Positions 30,263 through 40,596 of a stretch of 64,000 nt of DNA are shown here, one piece after another. The position numbers and the translations under genes are program-made. The stretch is from Planctomycetota bacterium. Lineage in GTDB: Bacteria > Planctomycetota > Phycisphaerae > UBA1845 > UTPLA1. Numbering within the stretch: position 1 is the first letter of the stretch; the number at the start of each line of letters is the position of its first letter. Location: NCBI GenBank assembly GCA_016712275.1, contig JADJRI010000011.1, positions 62,001-126,000 on the forward strand, given 5' to 3'. Under the pieces are notes generated by a model. It was not told the origin of the DNA and did not search any database. It saw only the letters and a program-made list of their open reading frames with translations.

Positions 30263-32538
30263 TTATGCGCGCACTGTGCGGTGTGGCTTTAACGATTGAT
30301 GCTCGCCCACCATTTCAAGTGCCATGTTGAAGACATCTTCTTCGCTGGGCAAAACCAGATTTGCTGCAGGTCCGAGGGGAATGTAGGTGTCGTCGCCGAC
30401 GATGCGTTTGATGGGGAGCGGGGATTCGAGGTGTTCGACGAGGCCCATGGTGATGGCTTCGGAGATGCCGCCGCTACGCCGACCTTCGTCGACAATGAGA
30501 ATGCGGCCGCACGCCTCGGCGTGCTGTGCGATGGCTTCGTGGTTGATTAGGGCGATCCACCGCATATCGAGCACGCGAGCCTCGATGTTGTGCTCATCGC
30601 GCAGGCGCTTGGCCGCTCGGAGCGAGAAAAGGACGCCGTTGCCGTAGGTGACGATAAGAATGTCGCTGGCGTCGGGTTCGTAGATGCGCACTTCGCCGAG
30701 GGGGATAGCGTGCTGCGGGCCGGGGTAGGTGAATTGCCACTGGCCGTCGCCGTCGGCGTAGAGGTCTTTGGTCATGTAGAGGGCGATGGGTTCGAGGAAG
30801 GCGACCACGCGGCCGTCGATGCGGGCGAGGGCGGCGCAGGTTTTGATCATGCCGGCGGCGTCGTCGCCGCGCGAGGGGCAGGCGATGACGAGGCCGGGGA
30901 TATCGCGGAGAGCAGTGAAGCTGTTGTCGTTGTGGAAGTGGCCGCCAAAGCCTTTTTGATAGCCGAGGGAGGCGATGCGGACGACCATGGGGTTTTTGAA
31001 TTGGTTGTTGGAGAAGTATTGGAGCGAGCAGGCTTCGCCGCGGATTTGGTCGCAGGCGTTGTGGAAGTAGGCGAGGTATTGGATTTCGGGGAAGGGGAGC
31101 ATGCCCATGTAGCCCATGCCCTGGGCGAGGCCGAGGATAGTTTGCTCGTCGAGAAGCGTGTTGAAGCAGCGCGAGGCTTTGAAGGTTTTTTGCAGGTTGT
31201 TGGTGACGAAGTATACGCCGCCGCGATGGCCGACGTCTTCGCCGAAGACGACCATTTCGGGGTATTTGACCATGAGGTCGTGCATGGCGCTGTTGATGTT
31301 GACGGCGAGGTGGCGGGGTTCCAGTTTCTCAGGGAGCTTCGATTCGTCGCCGAATGCGACGACGCGTTTGCCAGTGTCGATGGGGCGTGTGGCTTCGGCG
31401 TTTACTTTCTCAGGGTGATAGGGGGCGAGTGGGCCCATGACGTCTTCTTTGGAGGAGAGACGCGGGCGTGTCACTACGACTTCGGCGGCTTGGGTTACGC
31501 GATGCCTAAGGGCTTCGTATTTTTCGAGGATTTCTTCGGCGGTCATGAGGCCGAGGCGCATGACGATGCGGGCGGATTCGAGGAGGGGGTCGAGCGATTC
31601 GGTGGCTTCGATTTCCTCGAAGGTGTGGTATACGTGTTCCGGGTCGGTGCCGGCGTGGCCGAGCATGCGGATTGTTTTCAGGTGGAGGAAGACGGGGAGC
31701 GTTGCGTGCGGCAGTGGGCGACGGCCTGGCGTGTCACTTCGTAGGCATTGATAAGGTCGCGGCCGTCAGCTTTGAAATAGGTGAGCGGCGGCCAGTTGCT
31801 GTAGTTGTTTTCGACCCAGTTTGTTGGCGTTCGCACACTGATGCCGATGCCGTTGTCTTCGCAGACAAAGAGGACGGGGACGGGAAGTTTTTGGAATGCG
31901 GCCCAGCGGGCGGCGTTGAACGCGCCGATGGCGGTCGAGTGGTTGGTGCTGGCGTCGCCGAAACTGCAGACGGAAATGCTGTCGTTTGGAATCGGCAGTT
32001 TCGAACCGAGTTGTTTGCTTCTGGCGATGGCGATTGCAGTGCCGACGGCTTTCGGCAACTGGCTGGCGATTGTGCTGGTCTGGGGAAGGACCCAGAGGGG
32101 CGCGCTGCCCCAGACTTTGTGGCGGCCATTGGAGATCGGGTCTTCCTTGCTGGCGGCTTGTGACAGGACGGTGTCATAGATCATGTCGATGTCGGGTATG
32201 AACCTTGCCCGTTCGAGCATGAATGCGCAGCTGCGATAATGGAGGAAAGCCGGGTCGGTGTGGCGGGTGAGGCGGCCGACGACGGCATTGCCTTCATGGC
32301 CGGCGCTGCCGATGGTGTAGAAAGCGGCATTCTTGGCGCGAAGGACTCGGGCGATGAGATCGAGGTGGCGCGTGGCCATTTGCGATTCGAACAGTTCGAG
32401 GAGATCGCGGCCGGTCATGGGCGAACCGTCGCTCACCGGGGCGTCAGGCGTTAGGTGATCCGCGGGTTCCTCGCTCCAGTTTTTGAGGAGTGAGACAAAC
32501 GCCTTGTCGACGATTTCGCTGCGAATGTACTTGGACAT
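30263..32538 (-). CDS. Fused 2-oxoacid dehydrogenase E1 (alpha+beta), frameshifted near 31705
   Basis: About 758 residues in one gene. The alpha-like half has YTIGSAGHEGNAVVGRL, HYRSCAFMLERA and SFGDASTNHSTAIGAFNAAR (thiamine-diphosphate GDx-N motif). The beta-like half has AMHDLMVKYPEMVVFGEDVG, GLAQGMGYMGMLPFPEIQYL, ACPSRGDDAAGMIKTC and RILIVDEGRRSGGISEAITM. The first frame stops in QRSPSSST; the other gives TLPVFLHLKTIRMLGHAGTD, so a single fused protein is the likely state. It is the decarboxylating subunit of a pyruvate or branched-chain 2-oxoacid dehydrogenase; the substrate is uncertain. No E2 or E3 gene is adjacent. Confidence 0.87.
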
Positions 32539-32699
32539 GAAGGCAGATTACCTGCGCGACGCGCGGCGCGTCAAAAGAGTCCGGCGGTGGCTGGATCGCA
32601 CGATCCAATGGCCGCATGAATGGATGGGATTCCGCTCATCCGCAATCTGGATATCGGAGCGATGGACGGCTGGGTTGATGAATTGAAGGCCGCAGCTCG
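32539..32699. other. Intergenic stretch
   Basis: Holds the upstream region of the E1 gene and the 3' end of the pseudopilin gene; no gene or terminator is supported. Confidence 0.4.
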
Positions 32700-33755
32700 T
32701 CAGGGGCCGATCTTCGTTCCCGGCACGATTCCGAATTGGGAAATGACGTCCGGCAGGACGTTGCCCGGATCGAGGGTGGAGTTCTGCGGCAGCCATTTGT
32801 GGGGGTTGGAGGCTTCAAGATCGCCCATGGTCTCGACGTGGCCGTCGTAGAAGCCGGCGTTGAATCGGAAAGCATTGGCCTTCGCGCCTGGCGCAGGATC
32901 GCCGTTCGAATGTCGAAAGGCATACACCCGGGCATCGACAGAACCGGATCCGCCGTTGCCCGGCGATCTGGATCGATCCCACGACTTGCTGCCTGCCGAG
33001 GTGCCTTGGAACGGCGCGCTGTCTGCAAATGTTCCGCCCCATTGTCCGCCGGCGGTCAGATCATAATCCGGCGGCGTGTCGCCATCGGAGTATCGCGCGC
33101 CGTCTGCCACCATAATTTTGTTCGCTGGCGATCCGATGCGGGTGAACGAAGGCTTCCACTCGAGCGGCAGCTTCACCTCGAAAATATTGTTGTACCAACT
33201 GAAACCGGCCTGCGTATCGGCCGGGACGCCGGCCTGTGAGCCGCTCGATGCGCGAACCCACAATTGATAACGAGACATGTTGTAACTGACCATGGGGCCG
33301 ACGCCCGCGTTAATGCCGGAGAAATGCGAGGCCAGAAATTTGTTTGAAGCACAAAGGAACTGCGCCTCGCCGCGAAGGCGATTGAAACGTTTTTTAAGGC
33401 CTTCCTGATCGCCCTGATCCGGGAATTCAAAGCCGAGGCCCATTTGCCTTTCGAGGGGGCCGAGAAAGTCGTATCGCTGAACGGATTGACCGTAGGCAAT
33501 GGCCGCGCCGGCGAGATATGCGCCGGAGCCGCCGGGCGCGCCTGGGATCCAATCGTCGTTGTCTCCGGCATACTGAATGGCGCCGACCGCGATCGATCGC
33601 ACACCCGTCATGCACTTGACTTTTTGTCCGACGCGCCGCGCGCTGGAAAGGGCAGGAAGCAAAATCGATATCAACAGGGCGATGATCGCGATCACGACCA
33701 ACAGTTCGATGAGCGTAAAGGCTCGGACCGATTTGGATGGATTTTTTCTTGGCAT
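32700..33755 (-). CDS. Type II pseudopilin-like protein (prepilin-type signal with DUF1559-like C-terminus)
   Basis: 351 residues. RAFTLIELLVVIAIIALLIS is a prepilin peptidase site with its hydrophobic helix; cleavage would be before Phe. The remainder has YAGDNDDW, SYNMSRYQLW and NAGFYDGHVETMGD, the last like the H-x9-DG motif of planctomycete pseudopilins. ATG at 33755 is preceded by AAGGT; a TTG two codons earlier is less likely. It would be exported and inserted in the inner membrane or a pseudopilus. Planctomycetes often carry many such genes of unknown role. It follows the zinc-ribbon protein gene on the same strand by 54 bases. Confidence 0.85.
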   Translation of the reverse strand: MPRKNPSKSVRAFTLIELLVVIAIIALLISILLPALSSARRVGQKVKCMTGVRSIAVGAIQYAGDNDDWIPGAPGGSGAYLAGAAIAYGQSVQRYDFLGPLERQMGLGFEFPDQGDQEGLKKRFNRLRGEAQFLCASNKFLASHFSGINAGVGPMVSYNMSRYQLWVRASSGSQAGVPADTQAGFSWYNNIFEVKLPLEWKPSFTRIGSPANKIMVADGARYSDGDTPPDYDLTAGGQWGGTFADSAPFQGTSAGSKSWDRSRSPGNGGSGSVDARVYAFRHSNGDPAPGAKANAFRFNAGFYDGHVETMGDLEASNPHKWLPQNSTLDPGNVLPDVISQFGIVPGTKIGP

Positions 33756-33809
33756 GGTCAATTACCTTACCGTTTCCCAAATATAACTGGATCAGTTCGA
33801 AACGCGGGC

Positions 33810-34287
33810 TTATTGATCGCGATTTTCAGCATCTTCTTCGTCCGACGATGATTCCGAGCTACCGCCATTGGCACGATCTATGTCGTCCTGCTTCGGCTTC
33901 TTGTTGTGACCGACCACCCTGCGTCCGCAGTCTGGGCAGAAGGTCTCTTCGAAGGTTGACGGATCAATTCTATTTTTCAATACGACCAGCGTCGGCTTGT
34001 CGAGCAGGATCCATTTGCCGTTCGAGTCTTTACCCCAGTAGCAGGCTTCCGCTTGATAGCCTGTGAGACCCCGAGCGCGCCTTGATCGGTTCCATATCGC
34101 CGTCCCTTAGAGTGTAATGGAACGGCTCGCCGGTTGCGATGTCCACGAAGTTCCGGGTTGCCGCATTATGAGCTGCATCGGACCCACCCATCTGAAAGTA
34201 GGCCACCAGCCCCGCCGAGATCAGCAGCAAGACGGCAACGGCAAGCTTGATCGATTTGGCACGATTTCCTGAATCATCCTGTCGCAA
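33810..34287 (-). CDS. Single-span membrane protein with a C-terminal zinc knuckle, frameshifted near 34068
   Basis: About 158 residues. An N-terminal helix (SIKLAVAVLLLISAGLVAYF) is followed by NFVDIATGEPFHYTLRDGDM. The first frame then diverges; the other gives TGYQAEACYWGKDSNGKWIL, then ETFCPDCGRRVVGHN and an acidic, Ser-rich tail. The CPDCG pair suggests a partial zinc site. The frameshift lies by the CCCC near 34070. It precedes the pseudopilin gene and is likely in its operon. Function unknown. Confidence 0.65.
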
Positions 34288-34851
34288 GCGATTCTCCCCT
34301 TGATCCGCCGCAAGACCGGTAGTGCAAAGCCTTTGTGCGCATAGCGGGCCTGCCGATTCCGACGACGTTTTTTGAGTTTTTCGGTATCAGCTCACGGACA
34401 TAGTGTCACGCTCTTAGGCATTGGTTTCAAGGCGGAAATGTTAATTCGCGCATAAGTTGTTAAGAGCTTTTGCGATAGGTCTTTACGTGGTGTCTGTTTA
34501 TGTGAATTTTAGAAGTCCGATATTTGCCAAGGGTTTGCGCCCATTCTGACGGGGCATTGAGGTTCCGAAAAAATGTGGCAGAATCGTCAAGGGTCGCGCG
34601 ATTCGATTTCGTTTAGCTCGGTAGAGGCATTCGATCCACAGCTTGTCCATATTTGGGTACGCGGAATGTTTGATACGGACGAACAGCCGGGGGCGGCTGA
34701 ACCACTTCACTGTGCCACATCAGACGATACGAGTACCCATGTTCGCAAATTGCTGGACGGGAATTCCCTCGTGCATTACAAACCCGCTCAGTCAACACAG
34801 TGTTGCGTGAAAATACTGACCTGACGCACCTCGCCTATGGAGATCGATCAA
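34288..34851. other. Long intergenic region with one dispersed repeat
   Basis: About 560 bases between divergent genes. It must hold the promoters of both; it contains repeat copy D (34654-34707) and otherwise no recognised coding or RNA feature. Confidence 0.5.
34654..34707 (-). repeat. Dispersed intergenic palindromic repeat, copy D (diverged)
   Basis: On the minus strand it reads AAGTGGTTCAGCCGCCCCCG, then GCTGTTCGTCCGTATCAAAC and ATTCCGCGTACCCA, aligning along its length with copy A but more diverged (TTCGTCC replaces TGGAATT). Confidence 0.65.
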
Positions 34852-35936
34852 ATGAAGCGATTCAAGACACTTGGTTTGAGACTTTTGGCCGTTCCGGTGT
34901 GCCTCGTCCTGATGGGCGCGGAGTGCCCCAACAACAACAACGGCAACAACAACAATAACAATAACAACAACGGTAATAACAATAACAACACGAACGACAA
35001 CGTCGGACGTCTCTTTGTCGTGAACAACGCGACGAGCGTGTCGAGCTTTGCCGCCGATGCCAATGGCGATGTGGCGCCGCTGACCGAACTGCCCACAGCG
35101 CATCGACCGATTTGTTTCAGCCTCGCGCCATCATGGTGACCAAGGAAAATGTTCTGCTCGTCGGCCGGCAGAACGGCGGCGTTACTTCGCACATCAATGC
35201 CCTGACCGCGACGGACGCCACGCTTGCGACTCGAATTACAGAAGGAACGGATTCGAAGCTGGAAGCGCCGATCTCCTTTGCCTATGACCAGGCGAACGAC
35301 ACACTGTATGTCGGCAACATCAATGCGGATGAAGGAATACTTGTGTTTAATAATGTATCGATGTCGACGTTTACCGGCGATCTTATTCCCGACGGGAAAT
35401 TTAATCCCGATGATCGCTCGCCGACCAACACCACGGATATGACCATCGATGCCATGTGGCCCGATTCGGACGGCGTGCTCTATGTGTCCGATACATCCGG
35501 ATTGAATGTCAATCGAAGTCGCGTCTTGATCTTCAAGACTCCCGGAACCGCCAGCGGCGAAACAGTGCCGGACGGCATTTTGGAAAGCATGGACTGGGCC
35601 AACATCGAGGACATCGCGGTTGATACGCTTGGCAACCTTTACATTGTGGATGGCACTGAGACCATCAAGCGCGTCGATGATGCCCAGAATCAAACCGGAA
35701 ATGTAACGCCCGACGTGGTCCTGACGGTGCCGGGCAGCCTCGTTGATCTGGCCGGAATCACCATCACGTCGGAAAACGTTTGCTATGTGGCCGACATGGG
35801 CAACGACGAGATTCACTCGATTCTGAATATCGATACGCTGGCAACCAGCACGATCACGCCGGCCACGACGATCAGCGGAAACGACACGGGCCTGTTCACG
35901 CCGCGTCAGCTTTGGTTTGTCGAGGATGTCGACTGA
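34852..35936 (+). CDS. Poly-asparagine lipoprotein with NHL/beta-propeller-like repeats, frameshifted near 35112
   Basis: About 361 residues. A lipoprotein signal ends LMGAEC, and a low-complexity tract of Asn with occasional Gly (about residues 19-45) tethers the mature domain. The visible first frame ends after PICFSLAPSW, but RAIMVTKENVLLVGRQNGGV in the next frame continues. Repeated blocks such as DTLYVGNINADEGILVFNN, GVLYVSDTSGLNVNRSRVLI and DTLGNLYIVDGTETIKRVDD look like propeller blades. The GGAG at 34839 places the start at 34852. Probably an outer-membrane or periplasmic binding protein; no ligand is known. Confidence 0.78.
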
Positions 35937-35973
35937 TCGGTATTGATTTCGGTCTAAATGTCATAAACGTTTT

Positions 35974-36019
35974 GAAACAGGGGCGGTGCTTCAAACAGAG
36001 GCGCCGCCCCTTTGTTTCA
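35974..36019. terminator. Bidirectional terminator between convergent genes
   Basis: Arms GAAACAGGGGCGG (35974-35986) and CCGCCCCTTTGTTTC (36004-36018) pair with a small bulge. It ends transcripts from both sides: it follows the Asn-rich lipoprotein gene and overlaps the stop of the LOG gene. Confidence 0.8.
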
Positions 36020-36599
36020 GGACTCGGCTCGCCGGAGCCATTTCTGAACGGTCGGAGGTTGATAGCCCGCCATGCGATCGAGCAGCCTGGGCGTTTCGGC
36101 GTCGATGAGCATCATGTCGAAGTGCTGACTGCGAAGAAACTGTTCGGCGACGGCATGGCGGATGAACGCGACCAGTCCGTCGAAGAATCCATTGATATTG
36201 AGAATGGCGCATGGCTTGGAATGGATGCCGAGCTGCCCCCAGGTCCAGACTTCGAACAACTCCTCCAACGTGCCGATGCCGCCTGGCAGCGCGAGAAAGG
36301 CATCGCTTTTTTCGGCCATCATCGCCTTTCGTTCATGCATCGTATCGACGACATGCAATTCGCTCAGGGAGCGGTGGCCGACTTCGCGGTCCATGAGTGC
36401 TTTCGGTATGACACCGGTCACGCGACCGCCCGAAGCGAGCACGGCGTCCGCGAGAATTCCCATGAGTCCGACGTGGCCGCCGCCGTAGACGAGATCGATA
36501 TTTCGATGGGCCAGTTGCCGGCCGAGGTCGGCCGCCGCATTGGCATAGACCGGGTCGCCGCCGGTGCTGGAGCCGCAAAAATACGCAGATGGATTTCAT
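36017..36599 (-). CDS. LOG-family protein (cytokinin riboside monophosphate phosphoribohydrolase-like), frameshifted near 36579
   Basis: About 193 residues. MKSICVF starts in one frame, then CGSSTGGDPVYANAAADLGR, IDLVYGGGHVGLMGILADAV, GVIPKAL and LPGGIGTLEELFEVWTWGQL in the next. The last contains the PGGxGTxxE nucleotide-binding motif. A T5 run where T4 is needed (36577-36581) explains the shift. LOG proteins cleave nucleoside monophosphates to a free base, mainly studied for cytokinins; in bacteria the physiological substrate is often unknown. It follows the SbcD-GIY-YIG gene in the same direction. Confidence 0.85.
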
Positions 36600-36683
36600 G
36601 GCGGCTCAGGTTCGCTTGAAACGGCGCAGAGGTCAAGACGGTCTCTGGAATTGCAGGATCGGCGTTATCAATTTGCTGGCAAA

Positions 36684-38057
36684 CTATGTTCCGACCCAAT
36701 TGAATGGCGGCCGGTGGCGAGAAATGAGGGCGGCTTCGATGCGAAGCGCGTCGTCATCCTCGGACACAAGGAGCGATTCCAGACGGGCGACCTGACGGGT
36801 CCATCCGGAGAAATAGTTGGTTGCGCTTGCGTCACCAAGGTGGGTTCGGGCGCGGGCGCGAAGGTCAGTCGCCTTGCCAATGTAAAGCAGCCGGCCGTCG
36901 CCATCGTACATCGCGTAGACGCCGCGCGATTTTGGCAGAGCGCGCAGGTTGGTCGGCGTGGCGGAATAAATTCGGGCCGGGCGCGGCTCCAGCACATCGA
37001 AGGCCGAAGCCGATGTCGGCGCAATTGTCCGATCGGAACTTGGATCGGCAAAGTCGATTCCACGAAAGCTAGTCTGGACGATCGCATCGGGGCGCAAGGA
37101 TTCGACGATTTGCCGCAAGCGCAGCCCCGAGAATTGAGCCCGATCGATGACGCCGCCGACGCGAATTTGGGCGATGGCATGGGGTGCGAGGCCGGTGACG
37201 ATTTTTTCCATTTCAGCCAGCATCCAGGCGCGGTCCATTCCGCTGAGTGCGATCGGCCACACCGACATCGGGCGCACCGCGTGCTCGATGAACCGATGAT
37301 TTAGTCCGGTTGCATGTAGTTCAATAAGGACGCACCCCTTCGGTTCGTCCTTCTCGGCGAACGTAATGCGATCGGGGGAGCCGGCATAGACGATTTCGGG
37401 CGGGAGCCGATCGGCCGGTCGTAGCTTCTGATGCCGAGGGATATGCCCCGCCGCGACATAGTTGAATTCGGAGGGAATGTGCGCGCGTGACACAACGTCG
37501 GCATGCGTTGCCGGAAAGCGAAAGTTCGCTGGGCCGCACACGGCGGTGTCAAAAGCCTGATGGACGGCGAGAACACGGACATCGGCGGCGTGGTTCTTCC
37601 AGCCTGTCAATTCCAATGCCGCTGTAAATGACTCGCGGCCGCCGTGGTGAATGCAGGGGATGGCCGACACGGCGACGCGCGTATCGCCCGAAGGGATTGT
37701 GAGTGTAATCGGCTTGTCAACTAGAAGTATATTCGGATGGATGAGAAAGGGCGATTCGGGCAGAAGGCATCGTTCATGGTTTCCGGGAACGATGAGAATC
37801 GGAATGCCGTCGTCGGCAAGCCGGCGAATGGGAAGCACGGCGGCCAGCATCGCAGAACTCGACGGGCAATGGCTGTCAAACAAGTCGCCCGCGTGAATGA
37901 CAAGATTCACATTTTCGCTGCGAGCCAAGGCCAGCACGCGGTTCAGGGCATCAACGAAATCATCGCCGCGGCGCGGACCGGACCGGCGCGGCTTTCGCGG
38001 AAGCTCTGCGCCGATGTGCGTATCGGCGGTATGGAGAATTTTGAATCGGGCAGCCAT
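36684..38057 (-). CDS. SbcD/Mre11-like metallophosphoesterase fused to a C-terminal GIY-YIG nuclease domain
   Basis: 457 residues, one uninterrupted frame. Residues ~5-255 form a calcineurin-type nuclease of the SbcD/Mre11 group: HTADTHIGAEL (metal motif I), VIHAGDLFDSH (II), VPGNHERCLL (III), ALELTGWKN, LAVHQAFDT (His) and YVAAGHIPRHQK (last His). Residues ~372-457 form a GIY-YIG domain: GVYAMYDGDGRLLYIGKATD, with Arg in DLRARARTHL and ALRIEAALISRHRPPFN carrying the Glu and final Asn as in UvrC. A region of ~115 residues (260-370) joins them. Both halves look catalytically competent. No SbcC/Rad50 gene is adjacent. The expected role is processing of DNA ends or structures; the fusion is not one I recognise. 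The LOG gene follows ~85 bases downstream. Confidence 0.88.
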   Translation of the reverse strand: MAARFKILHTADTHIGAELPRKPRRSGPRRGDDFVDALNRVLALARSENVNLVIHAGDLFDSHCPSSSAMLAAVLPIRRLADDGIPILIVPGNHERCLLPESPFLIHPNILLVDKPITLTIPSGDTRVAVSAIPCIHHGGRESFTAALELTGWKNHAADVRVLAVHQAFDTAVCGPANFRFPATHADVVSRAHIPSEFNYVAAGHIPRHQKLRPADRLPPEIVYAGSPDRITFAEKDEPKGCVLIELHATGLNHRFIEHAVRPMSVWPIALSGMDRAWMLAEMEKIVTGLAPHAIAQIRVGGVIDRAQFSGLRLRQIVESLRPDAIVQTSFRGIDFADPSSDRTIAPTSASAFDVLEPRPARIYSATPTNLRALPKSRGVYAMYDGDGRLLYIGKATDLRARARTHLGDASATNYFSGWTRQVARLESLLVSEDDDALRIEAALISRHRPPFNWVGT

Positions 38058-38132
38058 TCGATTCCCATGATGCGCAATGACTGCATTTTAGCATGGGGGG
38101 CAGGCATGGCCCAAACGAATTGGAGAAATTGG

Positions 38133-39187
38133 CTATTTGCCCGCATTGCGGCCTTCAGTGATCGTGAAGGTGTACCACGCGATCGGCTCCGGGCCGGAAT
38201 AGAGCTTTGCTTCGTATTGGCCGGCGCCTCCCTTTGCAAATAGGGGCGCGATAGTTATGTCTTTTCCCACGCTTGCATTCGCCTTGTTCCACTCGAAGGC
38301 TTCTTCGGCGAGGGTCTCTCGCGCATCCTTCTTGACGACGCGAACATAAAAGCTGTTGCGATCAGCCTCGGCGGGAAGCGTGACGACCAATGTCACCTTG
38401 TCGTCATTGGCCGCGAACGAATCTTTCCAATCCCATTCGTTGTCATACAGCCCGGACGCAGTGCGGATGACGCGTCCCTTGAGTTTGATCTGGGCGCGCG
38501 TGACGGCGATGCCCCGGACGATTCGAAAAATCTGGTCCTCCTCGGCCATGCGAATGAGATCGGCCGGCCGATAGTCGGGCGGGCTGCCCTCGTCGGACAT
38601 GTTGGAAGGATCGGCCACGGCTCCGATTTGCCGTCCTGTTTTCGTATCGATGATGACAACACGGCACTCCACTGCGGCATTGTGCTGTTCCCATTGATAC
38701 GGCACGTTGATCCAGCCGGTGATGATGACGTTGCCATAGGCGTCGTAGCCATACTGGGGAACCGCGTTGTATCGAATTTCTTGACGCGATTGCACGTCAA
38801 ACCGGTCGCAGGTACCGCATACGAGGGCCTGCACCGCCTTGAGCTTTCCGATTTCGATGGCCTTGTCGGCTTCGATGATGCCTGCGTCGAGCATGTCCTT
38901 TTCGGCGAGAATGTCGGACAGATTATCGCGGGTGTAGACTTCATAGGTGCCATTGTTGGTGAGAATGGCGGAGACTTTGCCGCTGATGCGTTCGCCGGCC
39001 GTCGGATCGGATGATTGATTTGCAAAGGCAGGACCGCGACGCGTTTGAGCTCCGGGTTGTAGAAGTCGGGATAGTGGTAAACCCAGATTTTGCCTTTGTC
39101 GCCTCCGCTGCAACCCAGGCTTTGGGCGGCAACGACCAGCAAGAGTGACATGAATCCGCAACGACCAACCGATTTGCATTCAATCAT
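38133..39187 (-). CDS. CsgG/LPS-assembly-like lipoprotein of unknown role, frameshifted near 39035
   Basis: About 351 residues from the ATG at 39187, preceded by GGAGG. The signal MSLLLVVAAQSLGC is a lipobox, then GKIWVYHYPDFYNPELKRVA. The other frame gives FANQSSDPTAGERISGKVSA and ILTNNGTYEVYTRDNLSDIL, the pattern of the CsgG-related lipoprotein domain, then a RIVRGIAVTRAQIKLKGRVI stretch. The C-terminus is beta-rich with a predicted Ig-like part. It is probably outer-membrane associated; no curli genes are nearby, so its role is unknown. The frame break near 39035 is a likely indel. Confidence 0.72.
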
Positions 39188-39357
39188 TCGTTTTACCTCC
39201 AGCTTGGAACAGGGCGGCATTCTCCATTGTTCCGAGTGCGGCGACAACTGCATTTTTTGGGGAGATGGGACTTGGATTCGGATGCCGAAAGAGGGTAATT
39301 GGGCCTTGCCGCGGACCGCTTCTTGTGGCGGCGATTCGCCATTATCTTCAATGTGTC

Positions 39358-40596
39358 ATGCGGACTTCTTCACTCATTGATTTCTTTGGCCTGAAGCGCG
39401 GCATTTTCGGGTTGCTTGTGCTGGTCGTACTCGTCGGACTCGGCGAGCACATGGGCGAACAGTTCGTACCCATCTATCTATTTGCTCTAGGCGGGGGCGA
39501 ATTGGTGGTCGGCATTCGGCAGGCCTTCAACAACCTGCTGAATGCACTGTACTCCTTCCCCGGGGGCTATCTGGCGGATCGGTGGGGGGTGAGGAACTCG
39601 CTGCTTTTCTTCATTCTGGTGGCGATGGCCGGATTCCTGATTGTATCCATCAGTGCCGCCAAGTCGGCAGTCATTCTTGGGTCGGCGTTGTTCCTGTCCT
39701 GGAGCGCGGTCTCGCAGCCGGCGATGATGAATTACATTTTTGCGACGCTGCCACCCGAACGGCGGACCATGGGTGTTGCGCTCAACTCGCTGGTTCGGCG
39801 CATTCCGAAGGCGCTGGGGCCGGTGATCGGCGGCATCATGATTGGAAAGTGGGGAGAGCAGGAAGGGGTGCGATATGCGTTTCTCACTGCATTTGTGTTG
39901 ACCTCCCTGTCGCTGGTTGTGGTGGTGAAGCTGGTTGGAGGAAAGACGCTCGAAAGCGAATCGAAGCCAAGAGAACGCGGGGCGCTTCATCCGCTGCGTC
40001 TGTTCCGTGAAATGAACTCGCCGCTGCGAAACCTGCTGGTGTCTGACATTCTGATTCGCTTTTGCGAACAATTGCCGTACGCGTTCGTGGTGGTTTGGTG
40101 CATGAAGGGAATTGATCAGCCGGTTTCAGCGGCGGAATTCGGCGCCTTGACTGCAATCGAAATGACCACGGCGCTCCTGATTTACATTCCGGTTGGCCAT
40201 TTCGCAGACCGATTCGGGAAGCGGCCCTTCGTGCTGGCGACGTTTGTGTTCTTCTCCCTGTTTCCGGTAGCGCTGCTGATGTGCCAATCATTTTGGCCGC
40301 TTGCGGCGGCGTTTGTATTGCGCGGCCTGAAAGAGTTCGGTGAACCCACGCGAAAAGCCCTGATCGTGGACCTTTCGCCGCAGGACAAGCGTGCGACGAT
40401 GTTCGGGCTTTATTATCTCATTCGCGATACGATCGTGTCGATTGCGCCGATTTTGGGAGCGGCTCTCTGGATCGCCAGTCCGACGGCCAGTCTCATGTGC
40501 GCTTCGGCATTTGGCGCGATCGGCACGGGCTGGTTTGCGCTGCGCGGTCGCGATGTCGTTTTGAGCGGGACGTCAGCCGGCACTGATAAAGTTTGA
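39358..40596 (+). CDS. Major facilitator superfamily transporter
   Basis: 412 residues with twelve hydrophobic segments. The conserved loop between helices 2 and 3 reads GGYLADRWGVRNS, and a second copy in the C-terminal half reads VGHFADRFGKRPF, giving the usual duplicated MFS layout. IVDLSPQDKRATMFGLYYLI follows. ATG at 39358 follows CAATGTGTC; no strong ribosome site is visible. The substrate cannot be predicted. It is divergent from the lipoprotein gene at 38133, so the gap 39188-39357 holds both promoters. Confidence 0.85.
   Translation: MRTSSLIDFFGLKRGIFGLLVLVVLVGLGEHMGEQFVPIYLFALGGGELVVGIRQAFNNLLNALYSFPGGYLADRWGVRNSLLFFILVAMAGFLIVSISAAKSAVILGSALFLSWSAVSQPAMMNYIFATLPPERRTMGVALNSLVRRIPKALGPVIGGIMIGKWGEQEGVRYAFLTAFVLTSLSLVVVVKLVGGKTLESESKPRERGALHPLRLFREMNSPLRNLLVSDILIRFCEQLPYAFVVVWCMKGIDQPVSAAEFGALTAIEMTTALLIYIPVGHFADRFGKRPFVLATFVFFSLFPVALLMCQSFWPLAAAFVLRGLKEFGEPTRKALIVDLSPQDKRATMFGLYYLIRDTIVSIAPILGAALWIASPTASLMCASAFGAIGTGWFALRGRDVVLSGTSAGTDKV

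Noticed and set aside
30590..31744. A ~384-codon plus-strand frame over the E1 gene
   Set aside because: Antisense to a conserved enzyme and composed of Val/Gly/Ala/Asp repeats from the reverse strand.
34921..34990. The AAC/AAT-rich tract as a non-coding microsatellite
   Set aside because: It is in frame after a lipobox Cys with a ribosome site upstream, so it is most likely coding.
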